Below, piece by piece: positions 26,985 through 38,292 of a stretch of 64,000 nucleotides of DNA (the first letter of the stretch is position 1; every line of letters starts with the position of its first letter). The translations under genes were made by a program, and so were the position numbers. The notes under the pieces are model-generated. The model was not told the DNA's origin and did no database searches. It saw only the letters and a program-made list of their open reading frames with translations. Source of the stretch: Geomonas paludis (lineage in GTDB: Bacteria; Desulfobacterota; Desulfuromonadia; Geobacterales; Geobacteraceae); assembly GCF_014193585.1 (NCBI RefSeq), contig NZ_BLXY01000001.1, positions 925,033 to 989,032 on the forward strand, given 5' to 3'.

Positions 26985-28945
26985 TAGACAAGTGGGAGAA
27001 ATGGGCCAGGGTCCGCATGCGCTTCGTGGCTCTGCTCTTCGTCGGATTCTTCATCGCGGCCAGCGGGCGCGCCTTCTACCTGCAGGTCCTGGACAACGAC
27101 AAGCTGGTGAAGATCGCCGAGAAGCAGCACCAGAAGAGCATCCCGCTCACCCCCAGCCGCGGCGGGATCTACGATCGTAACAACGCCCCCTTCGCGGTCT
27201 CCATCGAGATGGACTCCTGCTACGCCGAGACCAGGAACATGGAGAACGTCTCCGAGGCGGCGGCGCAGCTGGCGCCGGCGCTGGGCTGCTCGAAGGAGGA
27301 GCTGGAGGCGAAACTGAAGGCGGCCAGGAACTTCGTCTGGCTGGCCCGCAGGATGCCCCCCGAGCAGGCGAAAAGGGTGAAGGCGCTGGACCTGGAGGGG
27401 GTCGGCTTCGTGAAGGAAAGCCGCCGCTTCTACCCCAACTCGCAGGTCGCAGCCCATGTGATAGGCTTCACCGGTCTGGACCCCAGCGGCCTGGAAGGGG
27501 TCGAGAAGAAGTACGACAACATCATCCTCGGCAACACCGGTTACCTGGTCACCGAGCGCGACGCCCTCGGGCGCGACATCGCTCTCAAGAAGGGGAGCGA
27601 AGGGAAGGCCGGCTCCAAGGGGAGCAACGTCGTCCTCACCCTGGACAAGAACATCCAGTACATAGCGGAGAAGGAGCTCACCAAGACCATCGAGAAAAAC
27701 GGTGCCAAGGCGGGCATCGCCATCGTGATGGAGCCCGACACCGGGCGGGTGCTGGCCATGGCCAACTACCCCTCCTTCAACCCGAACAACGTCAAGGAAC
27801 TGACCCCGGGGTCGATCAGGAACCGCGCCATCGCCGACAGCTTCGAACCCGGCTCCACCTTCAAGATCTTCCTGGTGGCGGCGGCGCTGGAAGCGGGGGT
27901 GATCCGCCCCGGCGACAGTTTCAACTGTGAGAACGGCTCCTGCAACATGTACGGCAGGACCATCCACGACACGCACAAGTACGGTGCGCTGACCGTGCCG
28001 CAGGTTCTCAAGTACTCGAGCAACATCGGCGCCGCCAAGATCGGCCAGAGGCTCGGCCCGCAGCGCCTGTTCACGGCGCTCACCGGGTTCGGGTTCGGTG
28101 AGAGGAGCAGCATCGACCTCCCCGGCGAAGTGGCCGGGATGCTCCGCCCGCAGGAGAAATGGTACGGCATCGACCTGGCCACCATCTCCTTCGGCCAGGG
28201 GGTGACCGCCACCGCCCTGCAGCTGACCGCCGCGGTTTCCGCCGTCGCCAACGGCGGCAACCTGATGAAGCCCTACCTGGTGGACCGGATCGTGGACGAC
28301 GAGGGGGTGGTCCTGCAACAGTTCGGGCCCCAGTTGAAGAGAAGGGTGATCTCGCCGGAGACGGCCAAGACCGTGGCCCACATGCTCGAGGGGGTCGTGG
28401 GGGAAGGCGGGACCGGCACCGGGGCCGCGGTCGACGGCTACCGGGTCGCGGGCAAGACCGGCACCGCCCAGAAGGTCGAGGGGCGCAGCTACTCGGCCAG
28501 CAAGCGCATCGGGTCCTTCGTAGGCTTCGTGCCGGTCGAGAAGCCCAGGCTGGCCATCATGGTGATGGTGGACGAGCCGACCGCCAACGTCTACGGCGGT
28601 GTCGTTGCCGCGCCGGCCTTCAGCGCCATCGCACAGCAGACCCTGTGCTACCTGAACGTGCCGCCGGACAAAAGCATCAAGAAGAAGCAGGCACCGGCCC
28701 CCGAGAAGGTCACCCCGCAGGCGGAGCAGGCGGTGGTCGAGGGGGGGACGGTGGAAGGGGCGGACGCCGGGGCCATGCCCAACTTCCGCGGCATGAGCAT
28801 GAGGCAGGTGCTGAGGGTCATGGAACAGCGCGGCCTCAACGTCAAGCTGCAGGGAAGCGGCCGGGCGGTGGAGCAGAACCCGCCGCCGGGAGCCCGCATC
28901 ACCACGCAGGACCAGGTCTGGGTGCGCTTCGTGCCGTCGGCCTGA
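26981..28945 (+). CDS. ftsI: Septal peptidoglycan transpeptidase FtsI (PBP3) with C-terminal PASTA domain
   Basis: This 654-residue class B penicillin-binding protein cross-links septal peptidoglycan. One membrane anchor (about 14-33) is followed by a dimerisation/pedestal region and the transpeptidase domain. Active-site motifs are intact: STFK with Ser292, SSN at 346-348 and KTG at 492-494. About 60 residues at the C-terminus form a PASTA domain (MPNFRGMSMRQVLRVMEQRG), which E. coli FtsI lacks but Gram-positive and many deltaproteobacterial homologues have. The GTG start overlaps the ftsL stop (GTGA). Confidence 0.96.
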   Translation: MIDKWEKWARVRMRFVALLFVGFFIAASGRAFYLQVLDNDKLVKIAEKQHQKSIPLTPSRGGIYDRNNAPFAVSIEMDSCYAETRNMENVSEAAAQLAPALGCSKEELEAKLKAARNFVWLARRMPPEQAKRVKALDLEGVGFVKESRRFYPNSQVAAHVIGFTGLDPSGLEGVEKKYDNIILGNTGYLVTERDALGRDIALKKGSEGKAGSKGSNVVLTLDKNIQYIAEKELTKTIEKNGAKAGIAIVMEPDTGRVLAMANYPSFNPNNVKELTPGSIRNRAIADSFEPGSTFKIFLVAAALEAGVIRPGDSFNCENGSCNMYGRTIHDTHKYGALTVPQVLKYSSNIGAAKIGQRLGPQRLFTALTGFGFGERSSIDLPGEVAGMLRPQEKWYGIDLATISFGQGVTATALQLTAAVSAVANGGNLMKPYLVDRIVDDEGVVLQQFGPQLKRRVISPETAKTVAHMLEGVVGEGGTGTGAAVDGYRVAGKTGTAQKVEGRSYSASKRIGSFVGFVPVEKPRLAIMVMVDEPTANVYGGVVAAPAFSAIAQQTLCYLNVPPDKSIKKKQAPAPEKVTPQAEQAVVEGGTVEGADAGAMPNFRGMSMRQVLRVMEQRGLNVKLQGSGRAVEQNPPPGARITTQDQVWVRFVPSA

Positions 28946-28959
28946 TTCATGGGGGAACA

Positions 28960-30474
28960 ATGGAACTGAGACAACTTCTGGCCTGTGTCCCGGGCGCCAA
29001 GGTAACCGGTGACGAAGCCATCGAGATAGGGGCGCTCTGCTACGACTCGCGGCAGGTGACGCCAGGCGCGCTCTTCTTCGCGTTGCGCGGGGTGAAGAGC
29101 GACGGAACAGAATTCGTGGCATCCGCTGTAAAGGGGGGGGCGGTCGCAATTATTGCGGACCGCCCCTGCGCCGTTGCCGGGGTTACCTGCGTCGAGGTGC
29201 CGGACGCACGCCGCGCCATGAGCCTCATGGCCGCCGTCTTCTACGGCACCCCCACCGGCGGCGTGCCGCTGGTCGGCATCACCGGCACCAACGGCAAGAC
29301 CACCACCACTTACCTGGTCGAGGGGATCATGGAGCGCGCCGGCATCCCGGCCGCCGTACTCGGCACCATCAGCTACCGCTTCGGTGACACCAACATCCCG
29401 GCCCCCAACACGACGCCGGAGTCCGTCGACCTGCAGCGCATCCTGCGGGAACTGGTGGACCAGGGGGCGAAGGGCGCGGTGATGGAAGTCTCCTCGCACT
29501 CCCTGGAGCAGCGCCGTGCCGACGGCTGCATCTTCGACGTGGCCATCTTCACCAACCTGACCCGCGACCACCTCGACTACCACCTGGACATGGAGTCCTA
29601 CTACCAGAGCAAGCTCCGGCTCTTCACCGACCTTTTGACCCCCAACGTGCACAAGCCGCTGCGGCGCGCGGTGGTCAACCTGGACGACCCGTACGGGGCG
29701 AGGATCGCCGCCGATGCCGCTGCGCCGGTGCTGACCTACGCCGTCAACGGCCCGGCAGACCTGAGCGTCGCCGAGGTGAACTTCTCGGTGCACGGCATCC
29801 GCTGCCGCCTGAAGTCGCCGGTGGGGGAGATCAACATCAACTCGGACCTTTTGGGGCGCTTCAACCTGTACAACATCATGGGCGCCGTGGGAGCGGGGCT
29901 TGCCCTGGGCATCCCCAAGGAAGCCATCGAGGCCGGCATCGAGGGGCACAAGAAGGTGCCGGGTCGCCTGGAGCGGGTTCCCAACGACCAGGGCGTCATC
30001 GTGCTGGTCGACTACGCCCACACCGGCGACGCACTGGAGAATGTCCTCTCCACCATCGCCGAACTGAAGACCGACCGGATCATCACCCTCTTCGGCTGCG
30101 GCGGCGACCGCGACAAGGGGAAGCGCCCGGTGATGGGAGAGATTGCCGCCCGCTACAGCGACCTCGCCATCATCACCTCGGACAACCCGCGCACCGAGGA
30201 CCCGCAGGCGATCCTGGCAGACGTCCGTGCCGGCATCCCGGCGGGGATGAAAGAGTACAGCCTGGAGGAGTTGGAGGCCGGTTTCCGCGAGAAAGGCTTT
30301 GCCACCATCGAGTCCCGGCGCACCGCGGTGCGCGCCGCCATCCTGGCCGCGCGCCCCGGCGACATCGTGCTGCTGGCGGGCAAGGGACACGAGGATTACC
30401 AGATCGTCGGTACCGAGAAATTCCACTTCGACGACAGGGAAGAGGCTGCCGCCGCGCTGAAACTCAGGGCGTAA
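28960..30474 (+). CDS. murE: UDP-MurNAc-L-Ala-D-Glu:meso-diaminopimelate ligase
   Basis: MurE adds the third stem-peptide residue in the cytoplasm. The protein is 504 residues, with the ATP loop [14 protein letters not shown] and the substrate motif DNPRTEDP, whose DNPR marks meso-diaminopimelate rather than lysine. The start MELRQLLACVPG follows GGGGG and is 14 bp after the ftsI stop. The frame is open much further upstream inside ftsI, which is not meaningful. Confidence 0.97.
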   Translation: MELRQLLACVPGAKVTGDEAIEIGALCYDSRQVTPGALFFALRGVKSDGTEFVASAVKGGAVAIIADRPCAVAGVTCVEVPDARRAMSLMAAVFYGTPTGGVPLVGITGTNGKTTTTYLVEGIMERAGIPAAVLGTISYRFGDTNIPAPNTTPESVDLQRILRELVDQGAKGAVMEVSSHSLEQRRADGCIFDVAIFTNLTRDHLDYHLDMESYYQSKLRLFTDLLTPNVHKPLRRAVVNLDDPYGARIAADAAAPVLTYAVNGPADLSVAEVNFSVHGIRCRLKSPVGEININSDLLGRFNLYNIMGAVGAGLALGIPKEAIEAGIEGHKKVPGRLERVPNDQGVIVLVDYAHTGDALENVLSTIAELKTDRIITLFGCGGDRDKGKRPVMGEIAARYSDLAIITSDNPRTEDPQAILADVRAGIPAGMKEYSLEELEAGFREKGFATIESRRTAVRAAILAARPGDIVLLAGKGHEDYQIVGTEKFHFDDREEAAAALKLRA

Positions 30475-30542
30475 AAAAAGGTTCCCTTTTCCTTTATTTT
30501 GCGGCACATTACTGCGTTTGCGCCGCGAAGGTTTAAAGCCTC

Positions 30543-30593
30543 GCCCCCTCCCTTGACGGCTCGCCGGTTCCCTCTCCCGGAGGGAGAGGGGGA
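30543..30593. repeat. GC-rich CCCTCTCCC-type repeat between murE and murF
   Basis: CCCCCTCCCTTGACGG followed by CCCTCTCCCGGAGGGAGAGGG. It sits in a 207-bp gap that otherwise interrupts an almost gap-free cluster. Confidence 0.65.
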
Positions 30594-30681
30594 TGTCTGG
30601 GGAGCAGCGGAAGTTCATGCCTCATCGGTTAAGAATAAGGACGCGTCGAGCGTCCAGCAGCATAAGGAAACAAGGATCCAG

Positions 30682-32088
30682 ATGGCGATGTTCACGCTGA
30701 AAGAAATAGCCGAGGCAACCGGCGGCAGGATGATCGGGGAGGCCCAGACCGTCGTGTCGGGCGTTTCCACCGACTCGCGCCAGGTCGCCCCGGGTGAGCT
30801 GTTCGTTCCGCTCGTGGGAGAGCGCTTCGACGGCCACGACTTCATAGAGACGGCTGCAGGCCGCGGCGTGGCCGCGTTCCTGATGACCGAGAGCTGGCAC
30901 GCCGCACACGGGGTGCCGGCAGGCGCCTGCGCCGTGACGGTGAAAGATACCCTGCGTGCCCTGGGCGACCTGGCCGCCTGGCACCGCCGCCGCTTCGACC
31001 TCAAGGTGGTGGCGGTGACCGGCAGCAACGGCAAGACCACCACCAAGGAGATGCTGGCTGGCATCCTGGCCCAGACCGGCCCCGGTCTGAAGACCGAGGG
31101 GAACCTGAACAACCTGATCGGCCTGCCGCTCACCCTGTTCCGCCTCACCGGCCGCGAGCGCTGGGCGGTGGTCGAGATCGGCATGAGCGAGTTCGGCGAG
31201 ATCGATCGCCTGGCCGAGATCGCGGAGCCGCAGGTGGGCATCATCACCAACGCCTTCCCTGCCCACCTGGAGACCCTGGGGAGCGTGGAAGGGGTGGCCC
31301 GTGCCAAGGGCGAACTGTTCCTGCGCCTAAGGGAGGGCGCGGTCGCGGTCTACAACGTGGACGATCCTCTCATCTCCGCCTGCCCGACCCACCTGAACGT
31401 GACCCGGCTCACCTTCGGCCTGCGCGGCGCCGAGGTCTCCTCCGCGTCGATCAAAAGCCTCGGCAAAGAGGGCGAAAGCTTTACGCTGCGGCTTCCCGAC
31501 GGCGAGGAGCAGGTGACGTTGAAGGCCTACGGACGGCACAACATCTACAATGCGCTGGCCGCCGCGGCCGCGGCGCACGCGCTCGGCGTTCCCGGCCCGG
31601 TGATCCGCCAGGGGCTCGAGGAATTCACCCCCTACGACAAACGCTTCCAGCTCGAGGACGTGGCCGGCGTCACGCTCATCGACGACAGCTACAACGCCAA
31701 CCCCGCCTCCATGGCGGCCGCCCTGACCACCCTGAAGGATGTCGCGGGGGGCGCGAGATGCGCGGCGGTCCTGGGCGACATGCTGGAACTGGGGCTGGGG
31801 ACCGAGGAAGCACACCGGGAGCTCGGCCACAAGGCGGCGACCGTGGAGCGGCTCTACCTTTTGGGCGAACTGGCCGTGCAGGTCGAGAAAGGCGCGCTGG
31901 AGGCGGGGCTGCCCGCAGAGCGCATCGTGCGTGCAGCAAACCACGACGAGCTTTCCCGCGAACTGATCGCCTGGCTTCAGCCCGGCGACTGCGTCCTCTT
32001 CAAGGGGTCGCGCGGCATGAAGATGGACAAGGTGGCGACGGCGGTAAAAGAGGCGCTGGCACCCACGAAACAAGGGGGGCATGACTGA
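30682..32088 (+). CDS. murF: UDP-MurNAc-tripeptide:D-Ala-D-Ala ligase
   Basis: MurF attaches D-Ala-D-Ala to complete the UDP-MurNAc pentapeptide. The protein is 468 residues, with the Mur ligase ATP loop [13 protein letters not shown], the central [15 protein letters not shown] motif and the C-terminal VLGDMLELG. The start [15 protein letters not shown] was chosen because upstream frame sequence derives from the intergenic repeat. Its stop codon overlaps the mraY start. Confidence 0.96.
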   Translation: MAMFTLKEIAEATGGRMIGEAQTVVSGVSTDSRQVAPGELFVPLVGERFDGHDFIETAAGRGVAAFLMTESWHAAHGVPAGACAVTVKDTLRALGDLAAWHRRRFDLKVVAVTGSNGKTTTKEMLAGILAQTGPGLKTEGNLNNLIGLPLTLFRLTGRERWAVVEIGMSEFGEIDRLAEIAEPQVGIITNAFPAHLETLGSVEGVARAKGELFLRLREGAVAVYNVDDPLISACPTHLNVTRLTFGLRGAEVSSASIKSLGKEGESFTLRLPDGEEQVTLKAYGRHNIYNALAAAAAAHALGVPGPVIRQGLEEFTPYDKRFQLEDVAGVTLIDDSYNANPASMAAALTTLKDVAGGARCAAVLGDMLELGLGTEEAHRELGHKAATVERLYLLGELAVQVEKGALEAGLPAERIVRAANHDELSRELIAWLQPGDCVLFKGSRGMKMDKVATAVKEALAPTKQGGHD

Positions 32089-33164
32089 TGCTGTACCATC
32101 TTTTGTATCCGCTCGCCTCGGACTACAAGCTTTTCAACGTCTTCAAATACCTGACCTTCCGTACCATCTACGCCATGATCACGGCGCTGGTGCTGGCCTT
32201 CATCGTGGGCCCCTGGGTGGTCAGGAAGCTGGAAGGGCTGCAGGCGCGCCAGGTGATCCGCACCGACGGCCCCGAGTCCCACCTGAAGAAGCAGGGCACC
32301 CCCACCATGGGCGGGGTGCTGATCCTGGTCTGCATCATCGTGCCGACCCTGTTGTGGGCCGACCTGAAGAACGTCTTCATCTGGCTCACCCTGCTCATCA
32401 TCGGCGGTTACGGCGTGCTGGGCTTCGTGGACGACTACAAGAAGGTGGTGGAGAAGAACCCCAAGGGGCTCTCGCCGCGCCAGAAGATGTTCTGGCAGGT
32501 GATCCTGGCCGGCGGCGTCGGCATCTTCCTCTACAACCTCCCCGGTTTCTCCACCGAACTGTATTTCCCCTTCTTCAAGAGGCTGCATCCGGAGCTGGGG
32601 ATCCTGTTCATTCCGTTCGTGACCCTGGTCATCGTGGGCGCGAGCAACGCGGTCAACCTGACCGACGGTCTGGACGGCCTGGCCATCGGGCCGGTGGCCA
32701 TCAACGCGGCCACCTACATGCTGTTCTGCTATATCGCCGGCAACGCGCGGCTCTCCGGATACCTGCAGATCCCCTACGTACCGGGTGGCGGCGAGCTTGC
32801 CGTCCTGTGCGGGGCCATGGTCGGCGCGGGTCTGGGATTCCTGTGGTACAACAGCTACCCCGCCGAGGTCTTCATGGGAGACGTCGGCTCCCTGTCGTTG
32901 GGGGGAGGGCTCGGTACCCTGGCCGTGCTCACCAAGCAGGAGATCCTGCTGGTCATCGTGGGTGGCGTCTTCGTCGTGGAGGCGCTTTCGGTCATTTTCC
33001 AGGTGGGCTCGTACAAGTACCGCGGCAAGCGGATCTTCCGGATGGCGCCCATTCATCATCACTTTGAATTGAAGGGGGTGGCCGAGCCGAAGATCATCGT
33101 CCGGTTCTGGATCATCACCATCATCCTGGCGCTGGTCGCCATCTCGACCCTGAAGATGCGCTAG
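32088..33164 (+). CDS. mraY: Phospho-N-acetylmuramoyl-pentapeptide transferase
   Basis: MraY is a polytopic membrane enzyme that transfers phospho-MurNAc-pentapeptide to undecaprenyl phosphate, giving lipid I. The protein is 358 residues with about ten membrane segments. Family motifs are clear: [19 protein letters not shown] (catalytic Asp pair) and [13 protein letters not shown]. The ATG overlaps the murF stop. Confidence 0.97.
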   Translation: MLYHLLYPLASDYKLFNVFKYLTFRTIYAMITALVLAFIVGPWVVRKLEGLQARQVIRTDGPESHLKKQGTPTMGGVLILVCIIVPTLLWADLKNVFIWLTLLIIGGYGVLGFVDDYKKVVEKNPKGLSPRQKMFWQVILAGGVGIFLYNLPGFSTELYFPFFKRLHPELGILFIPFVTLVIVGASNAVNLTDGLDGLAIGPVAINAATYMLFCYIAGNARLSGYLQIPYVPGGGELAVLCGAMVGAGLGFLWYNSYPAEVFMGDVGSLSLGGGLGTLAVLTKQEILLVIVGGVFVVEALSVIFQVGSYKYRGKRIFRMAPIHHHFELKGVAEPKIIVRFWIITIILALVAISTLKMR

Positions 33165-33190
33165 CCATAACGTATTGCACCTGACCTCGC

Positions 33191-33227
33191 GTCCCCCCCC
33201 TTTGCGAAGGGGGGACAGGGGGGATTT
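33191..33227. repeat. CCCCCTTTGCGAAGGGGG palindrome between mraY and murD
   Basis: A C-run, TTTGCGAA and a G-run form a hairpin, followed by ACAGGGGGGATTT. Almost the same sequence lies inside lexA at 51615-51650. Confidence 0.7.
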
Positions 33228-33248
33228 AGGTTTGGAGAAGAAGGTCAC

Positions 33249-34610
33249 ATGGAATTAAAGGACAAGAAAATACTGGTGGTAGGGCTGGCCAAGACCGGCG
33301 TCGCCGTGACCCGCTTCCTGGCGGAGCGCGGCGCCCTGGTCACCGTCACCGACATGCGCGACGACGAGGCGCTTGCCGACGTCCTCGCCGAACTCTCCGA
33401 TCTCGACCTCTGCCTGGAACTGGGGCGCCACGTCCCCTACAGCTTCCTGATGGCCGACCTGATCGTGGTCTCCCCCGGCGTCCCCATGGACATCAAGCCG
33501 CTGGAGATGGCGCGGGCCCAGAAGCGCCGCGTGGTTTCCGAGGTGGAACTCGCCTCCTGGTTCATCGAGGCCCCCATGGTCGCCATCACCGGCACCAACG
33601 GCAAGACCACAACGACCACCCTGACCGGCGAGATCTTCAAGGGGTGCGGCTTCGACACCTTCGTCGGCGGCAACATCGGCAATCCCCTCATCGAGCTCGC
33701 CATGAGCGGTGAGCGGGTCGAGCGCGTCGTGGTCGAACTCTCCTCCTTCCAGTTGGAGGGGGTCGAGAGCTTCCGCCCGCACGTCGCGGTGCTTCTGAAC
33801 CTTACCGAGGACCACCTGGACCGCTACCACAGCTTCCAGGAGTACATCGACGCCAAGCTGCGCATCTTCGAGAACCAGGGGCCGGAGGACTTCGCGGTGC
33901 TGAACATCGACGATCCGCTGGTCGCCGCCTGCGCCTCAAAGCTCAAGGCGCGCCTCTTCCCGATGAGCCGTTTCCACGAGCTCGAGGAAGGGATCAGCTA
34001 CCGTGACGGCTTCATCACCTTCGCCCACGACGGCAAGGTGCTCCGCTTCGGCACCGACGGCTTCAAGCTCAAAGGGGTGCACAACCTGGACAACATCATG
34101 GCCAGCATGGCATCCACCCTGCTCATGCGCTGCGACGGCGACTGCGCCTACGCGACGGTCAAGGATTTCAAGGGGCTGCCGCACCGCATGGAGTTCGTCG
34201 AGGAGGTCAACGGCGTCGCCTACTACGAGGACAGCAAGGGGACCAACGTCGGCAGCGTGGTGAAGTCCCTGGAGAGCTTCGATTCCGGCATCACCCTCAT
34301 CGCCGGGGGCAAGGACAAGGGGGGATCCTACGAGCCGCTGGCACAGCTGGTCTCGCAACGGGTCAGTCATCTGGTCCTGATCGGCGAAGCGCGCGAGCGC
34401 ATGCACCAGGCGCTGGGCGATCTCACCGACACCCACTTCGCCGATACCCTGGAGGAGGCGGTTGAAACCGCCCGGACGCTGACCCAGCCCGGTGGCGTGG
34501 TCCTCTTCTCGCCGGCCTGTTCCAGCTTCGACATGTTCAAGAATTACGAGGAGCGCGCCGAGCGCTTCAAGGCGGCGGTACGCGCGGCCAAGGAGGCTGA
34601 GAAGAAGTGA
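33249..34610 (+). CDS. murD: UDP-MurNAc-L-alanine:D-glutamate ligase
   Basis: MurD adds D-Glu as the second stem-peptide residue. The protein is 453 residues. The ATP loop [16 protein letters not shown], the [10 protein letters not shown] motif and the C-terminal [18 protein letters not shown] are typical. Its stop overlaps the ftsW GTG start (GTGA). Confidence 0.97.
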   Translation: MELKDKKILVVGLAKTGVAVTRFLAERGALVTVTDMRDDEALADVLAELSDLDLCLELGRHVPYSFLMADLIVVSPGVPMDIKPLEMARAQKRRVVSEVELASWFIEAPMVAITGTNGKTTTTTLTGEIFKGCGFDTFVGGNIGNPLIELAMSGERVERVVVELSSFQLEGVESFRPHVAVLLNLTEDHLDRYHSFQEYIDAKLRIFENQGPEDFAVLNIDDPLVAACASKLKARLFPMSRFHELEEGISYRDGFITFAHDGKVLRFGTDGFKLKGVHNLDNIMASMASTLLMRCDGDCAYATVKDFKGLPHRMEFVEEVNGVAYYEDSKGTNVGSVVKSLESFDSGITLIAGGKDKGGSYEPLAQLVSQRVSHLVLIGEARERMHQALGDLTDTHFADTLEEAVETARTLTQPGGVVLFSPACSSFDMFKNYEERAERFKAAVRAAKEAEKK

Positions 34611-35710
34611 AGCGACTGGAGGGGTACGACATGATCGTGCTTATGATGGCGGTGATCCTCACCTGTTTCGGTGTGGTCATGGTCTACTCCGCGTCTTCCG
34701 TCATGGCTGCCAAGAAGTTCCACGACGGCTTCTTCTTCCTGAAACGGCAGTCCCTGTACGCGCTGATCGGCTTCATCGGCATGGGGCTCGCCATGCACGT
34801 CGACTACCACGTCTGGAAGAAGTGGGCGGTGCCGCTCTTCCTGGGGACCTTCTTCCTGCTCCTGCTGGTGTTCGTCCCCGGCATCGGCGGGACCGCCAAG
34901 GGTGCCTCGCGCTGGATCCGGCTCCCCGGCTTCAACTTCCAGCCCTCCGAGCTGGCCAAGGTGGCGCTGATCATGTACATGGCCTACTCCCTGGAGAAGC
35001 GGCAGGAGAAGCTGAAGCAGTTCATGTCCGGCTTCTTCCCGTACATGCTGATCCTCGGGGTCTTCATCGCGATCCTCCTGGCGCAGCACGACATGGGCGC
35101 CGCGCTCACCATGCTGGTGGTGGCCATCGTCATGCTCTTCGCTGCCGGCACCAAGGTGCAGTACATCCTGGGGATGGGGCTCGTCGCCCTGCCCGGCATC
35201 TGTTACCTGGTCTTCACCAAGGCCTACCGGATGCGGCGCATCACCGCCTTCCTGGATCCGTGGCAGGACCCCACCGACGCGGGGTTCCAGATCATCCAGT
35301 CCTGGCTGGCGCTGGGGACCGGCGGCTTCTTCGGCCAGGGACTCGGGGAAGGGAAGCAGAAACTGTTCTACCTCCCGGAGGCGCATACCGACTTCATCCT
35401 CTCCGTGCTCGGCGAGGAGATGGGGTTTGTCGGGGTGATCGTGATCGCCTCGATGTTCCTGTTGTTGGTACAGAGAAGCATCCGGGTCGCCATCGCCGCT
35501 GAGGACAGCTTCGGCCGCTTCCTCGCCTTCGGCATCGCCACCCTGCTCGGCCTGGAGGCTTTCATCAACATGTCGGTGGTCACGGGACTGCTCCCCACCA
35601 AGGGGATCGCGCTTCCGTTTCTTAGCTACGGCGGCAGTTCGCTGATCATTTCGCTTTGCGCGGTAGGCGTGCTTCTCAACGTCTCCACCAGGATGAGGGG
35701 GACACTATGA
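34607..35710 (+). CDS. ftsW: Septal peptidoglycan glycosyltransferase FtsW
   Basis: FtsW is a SEDS-family membrane polymerase that works with FtsI at the septum. The protein is 367 residues with about ten membrane segments. [20 protein letters not shown] and the C-terminal [19 protein letters not shown] are SEDS signatures. A GTG start overlaps murD, and the stop overlaps murG (ATGA). Confidence 0.96.
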   Translation: MKRLEGYDMIVLMMAVILTCFGVVMVYSASSVMAAKKFHDGFFFLKRQSLYALIGFIGMGLAMHVDYHVWKKWAVPLFLGTFFLLLLVFVPGIGGTAKGASRWIRLPGFNFQPSELAKVALIMYMAYSLEKRQEKLKQFMSGFFPYMLILGVFIAILLAQHDMGAALTMLVVAIVMLFAAGTKVQYILGMGLVALPGICYLVFTKAYRMRRITAFLDPWQDPTDAGFQIIQSWLALGTGGFFGQGLGEGKQKLFYLPEAHTDFILSVLGEEMGFVGVIVIASMFLLLVQRSIRVAIAAEDSFGRFLAFGIATLLGLEAFINMSVVTGLLPTKGIALPFLSYGGSSLIISLCAVGVLLNVSTRMRGTL

Positions 35711-36789
35711 GGCTGATCATCGCGGGAGGCGGCACCGGGGGGCATCTCTTCCCGGGTATTGCGGTGGCCGAGGAATTCCTGGCCCGCGGGCCGGAGAACG
35801 AGGTCCTGTTCGTCGGCACCGAACGCGGCATCGAGGCGCGCCTGATGCCCAAGTTGGGCTACAAGCTGGAGCTGATCTCCGCCAGCGGCATGAAGGGGAT
35901 GGGCACCGTCAAGAAGCTCATGAGCGCCGGGCGCCTGCTGTACGGCTACTCGCAGTCGAGGAAGATCCTGAAAGCGTTCAGGCCCGATATGGTGCTGGGT
36001 GTCGGCGGTTACGCCTCGGCCCCGATCCTCCTTGCCGCGCGCGGCATGGGGATCCGGACCTTCATCCACGAGCAGAACGCCGCCCCCGGCCTCACCAACA
36101 AGGTGCTGAGCCGCGTGGTGGACGGGATCTTCATCTCCATGGAGGAGGCTGCCAGCTTCTTTCCGGGGAAAAGCACCCAGATGACCGGCAATCCGATCCG
36201 CAAGGAAATCCTGTGGGGCTTCCAGGAGCAGCGCAGCAGGACTACGGGTGACACCTTCAGCCTGCTGGTTTTCGGCGGCAGCGCCGGCGCCCAGCGCATC
36301 AACAGTGCCATGCTGGAAGCGCTGCCCCACCTGGGAGAGGTGAAGCACAAGCTGCGCATCACGCACCAGACCGGGGAGAAGGACGTGGCGCGGGTGCGCG
36401 AGGGGTACCAGGCCCAGGGCGTCCAGGCGCAGGTGCTCTCCTTCATCGACAACATGTCCGCGGCCTACGGCGCCGCTGATCTGGTGATCTGCCGGGCCGG
36501 GGCGACCACCATCGCCGAGGTCACCGCCTGCGGCAAGGGGTGCATCTTCATCCCGTATCCCTTTGCGGCCGACGACCACCAGAGGAAGAACGCCGAGTCG
36601 CTGGTGAAGCGTGACGCGGGGCGGATGATCCTCGAGGAAGATCTGACCGGCGCGCACCTGGCCGCCGAGATCCTGAACCTGATGAATCACCCGGAGCAGG
36701 TAGCCGAGTTGGAGAAGAACGCCCGGTCCCTGGCCCAGCTCGACGCCGCCCAGGCCATCGTTGCGGCCATGGTTATGAAAGCAGATTAA
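35707..36789 (+). CDS. murG: Lipid II synthase MurG
   Basis: MurG transfers GlcNAc to lipid I at the inner face of the membrane. The protein is 360 residues. The N-terminal loop IAGGGTGGHLFPGIAVAEE and the C-terminal donor-binding region (GAADLVICRAGATTIAEVTA, then IPYPFAADDHQRKNAE) are diagnostic. The start is the ATG overlapping the ftsW stop. The left arm of a hexamer hairpin begins inside its last codons. Confidence 0.97.
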   Translation: MRLIIAGGGTGGHLFPGIAVAEEFLARGPENEVLFVGTERGIEARLMPKLGYKLELISASGMKGMGTVKKLMSAGRLLYGYSQSRKILKAFRPDMVLGVGGYASAPILLAARGMGIRTFIHEQNAAPGLTNKVLSRVVDGIFISMEEAASFFPGKSTQMTGNPIRKEILWGFQEQRSRTTGDTFSLLVFGGSAGAQRINSAMLEALPHLGEVKHKLRITHQTGEKDVARVREGYQAQGVQAQVLSFIDNMSAAYGAADLVICRAGATTIAEVTACGKGCIFIPYPFAADDHQRKNAESLVKRDAGRMILEEDLTGAHLAAEILNLMNHPEQVAELEKNARSLAQLDAAQAIVAAMVMKAD

Positions 36790-36889
36790 GACTGAGATTG
36801 AGACTAAGGAAAACCTTAAGATAATGAGTCGGTCGGCACGGAAGGGAAAGTTTAGGTTGTTCTCAATCTTAATCTTTATCTTAATCTGC
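36781..36889. repeat. GATTAA/TTAATC hexamer hairpin, copy 2
   Basis: It starts GCAGATTAAGACTGAG, overlapping the murG stop codon, and ends TCTTTATCTTAATCTGC. The outer 11 bp of the arms pair exactly (GCAGATTAAGA/TCTTAATCTGC). It fills the murG-murC gap. Confidence 0.75.
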
Positions 36890-36906
36890 GACCGAAGGGA
36901 GCAAGA

Positions 36907-38292
36907 GTGTACGGAAAGATAGAGCGGATACATTTCGTCGGCATCGGCGGCATCGGCATGAGCGGGATTGCGGAGGTGCTGCTTAACCTGGGCTACAAGG
37001 TCTCGGGCTCCGACCTGCGCAGTTCGGACACCACCCAACGCCTGGAAACCCTGGGGGGCGAGATCTTCATCGGCCACGCCGCCGAGAATGTGGCACAGGC
37101 GGACGTGGTGGTCATCTCCAGCGCCGTGCACGAAGACAACCCCGAGGTGATCGAGGCGCACCTGAAGCTGATCCCGGTGATCCCGCGCGCCGAGATGCTG
37201 GCCGAGCTGATGCGCATGAAGTACGGCGTCGCGGTCGCCGGCACCCACGGCAAGACCACCACCACCTCGATGGTGGCGACGCTCCTGGCCAAAGGGGGGA
37301 TCGACCCGACCATGGTCATCGGTGGCAGGCTGAACTCCCTGGGCACCAACGCGCGCCTTGGCCAGGGCCAGTTCCTGGTAGCAGAGGCGGACGAGTCCGA
37401 CGGCTCGTTCCTGCTTCTCTCGCCGACTATCGCGGTGGTGACCAACATCGACGCCGACCACCTCGATTTCTACAGCGGTATCGAGGAGATCAAGGACACC
37501 TTCGTCGAATTCATCAACAAAGTTCCCTTCTACGGCCTGGCGGTACTCTGCCTGGATAACGGCAACATCGCCGACATCCTGCCGCGGGTGAAGAAGCGCT
37601 TTACCAGCTACGGGCTGTCGGCGCAAGCGGACTTCCGCGCCACCGACGTGCGCCTGTCCGGCTTCTCCACCAGCTTCGTGGCCCACCACAAGGGGGTCCG
37701 GCTGGGCGAGATCACCTTCTCCATGCCCGGTGCGCACAACGTGCTCAACGCGCTGGCCGCCGTCGCCGTGGCCATGGAACTGGACATCCCGTTCGAGACC
37801 ATCCAGGAAGGCTTCAAGGCCTTCGGCGGTGTCGGGCGCCGCTTCTCCCTGAAGGGGGAAGTGAACGGCATCATGGTGGTCGACGACTACGGCCACCACC
37901 CGACCGAGATCAAGGCGACCCTGGCCGCGGCCAAGGCCGGCTTCGCGGAGAACCGCCTGGTGGTCGTGTTCCAGCCGCACCGCTACTCGCGCACCAAGGA
38001 ACTCTTCGAGGACTTCGTCAAGGCGTTCCACGATGCGGACGTTCTGATCCTCACCGACATCTACGCGGCCGGCGAGGCCCCTATCGAGGGGATCACCGCC
38101 GAGTCGCTGGCGGCACGGGTCAGGAGGCACGGCCAGAAGGACGTCACCTGGATTCCGGAGCGGGACAAGCTCTGCGAGCACCTGGAGCGGGTGCTGGCCC
38201 CGGGCGACATCCTGCTCACCTTGGGCGCCGGCAACGTCTGGCAGGTGGGTGAGACCATGCTGGAGCGCCTGAAGGCTGCGGGGGACAAATGA
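36907..38292 (+). CDS. murC: UDP-N-acetylmuramate:L-alanine ligase
   Basis: MurC adds L-Ala, the first stem-peptide residue, to UDP-MurNAc. The protein is 461 residues. [17 protein letters not shown], the ATP loop [18 protein letters not shown] and [16 protein letters not shown] are MurC-specific. A GTG start follows an AGGGAG ribosome-binding site. The stop overlaps the murB ATG. Confidence 0.97.
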   Translation: MYGKIERIHFVGIGGIGMSGIAEVLLNLGYKVSGSDLRSSDTTQRLETLGGEIFIGHAAENVAQADVVVISSAVHEDNPEVIEAHLKLIPVIPRAEMLAELMRMKYGVAVAGTHGKTTTTSMVATLLAKGGIDPTMVIGGRLNSLGTNARLGQGQFLVAEADESDGSFLLLSPTIAVVTNIDADHLDFYSGIEEIKDTFVEFINKVPFYGLAVLCLDNGNIADILPRVKKRFTSYGLSAQADFRATDVRLSGFSTSFVAHHKGVRLGEITFSMPGAHNVLNALAAVAVAMELDIPFETIQEGFKAFGGVGRRFSLKGEVNGIMVVDDYGHHPTEIKATLAAAKAGFAENRLVVVFQPHRYSRTKELFEDFVKAFHDADVLILTDIYAAGEAPIEGITAESLAARVRRHGQKDVTWIPERDKLCEHLERVLAPGDILLTLGAGNVWQVGETMLERLKAAGDK

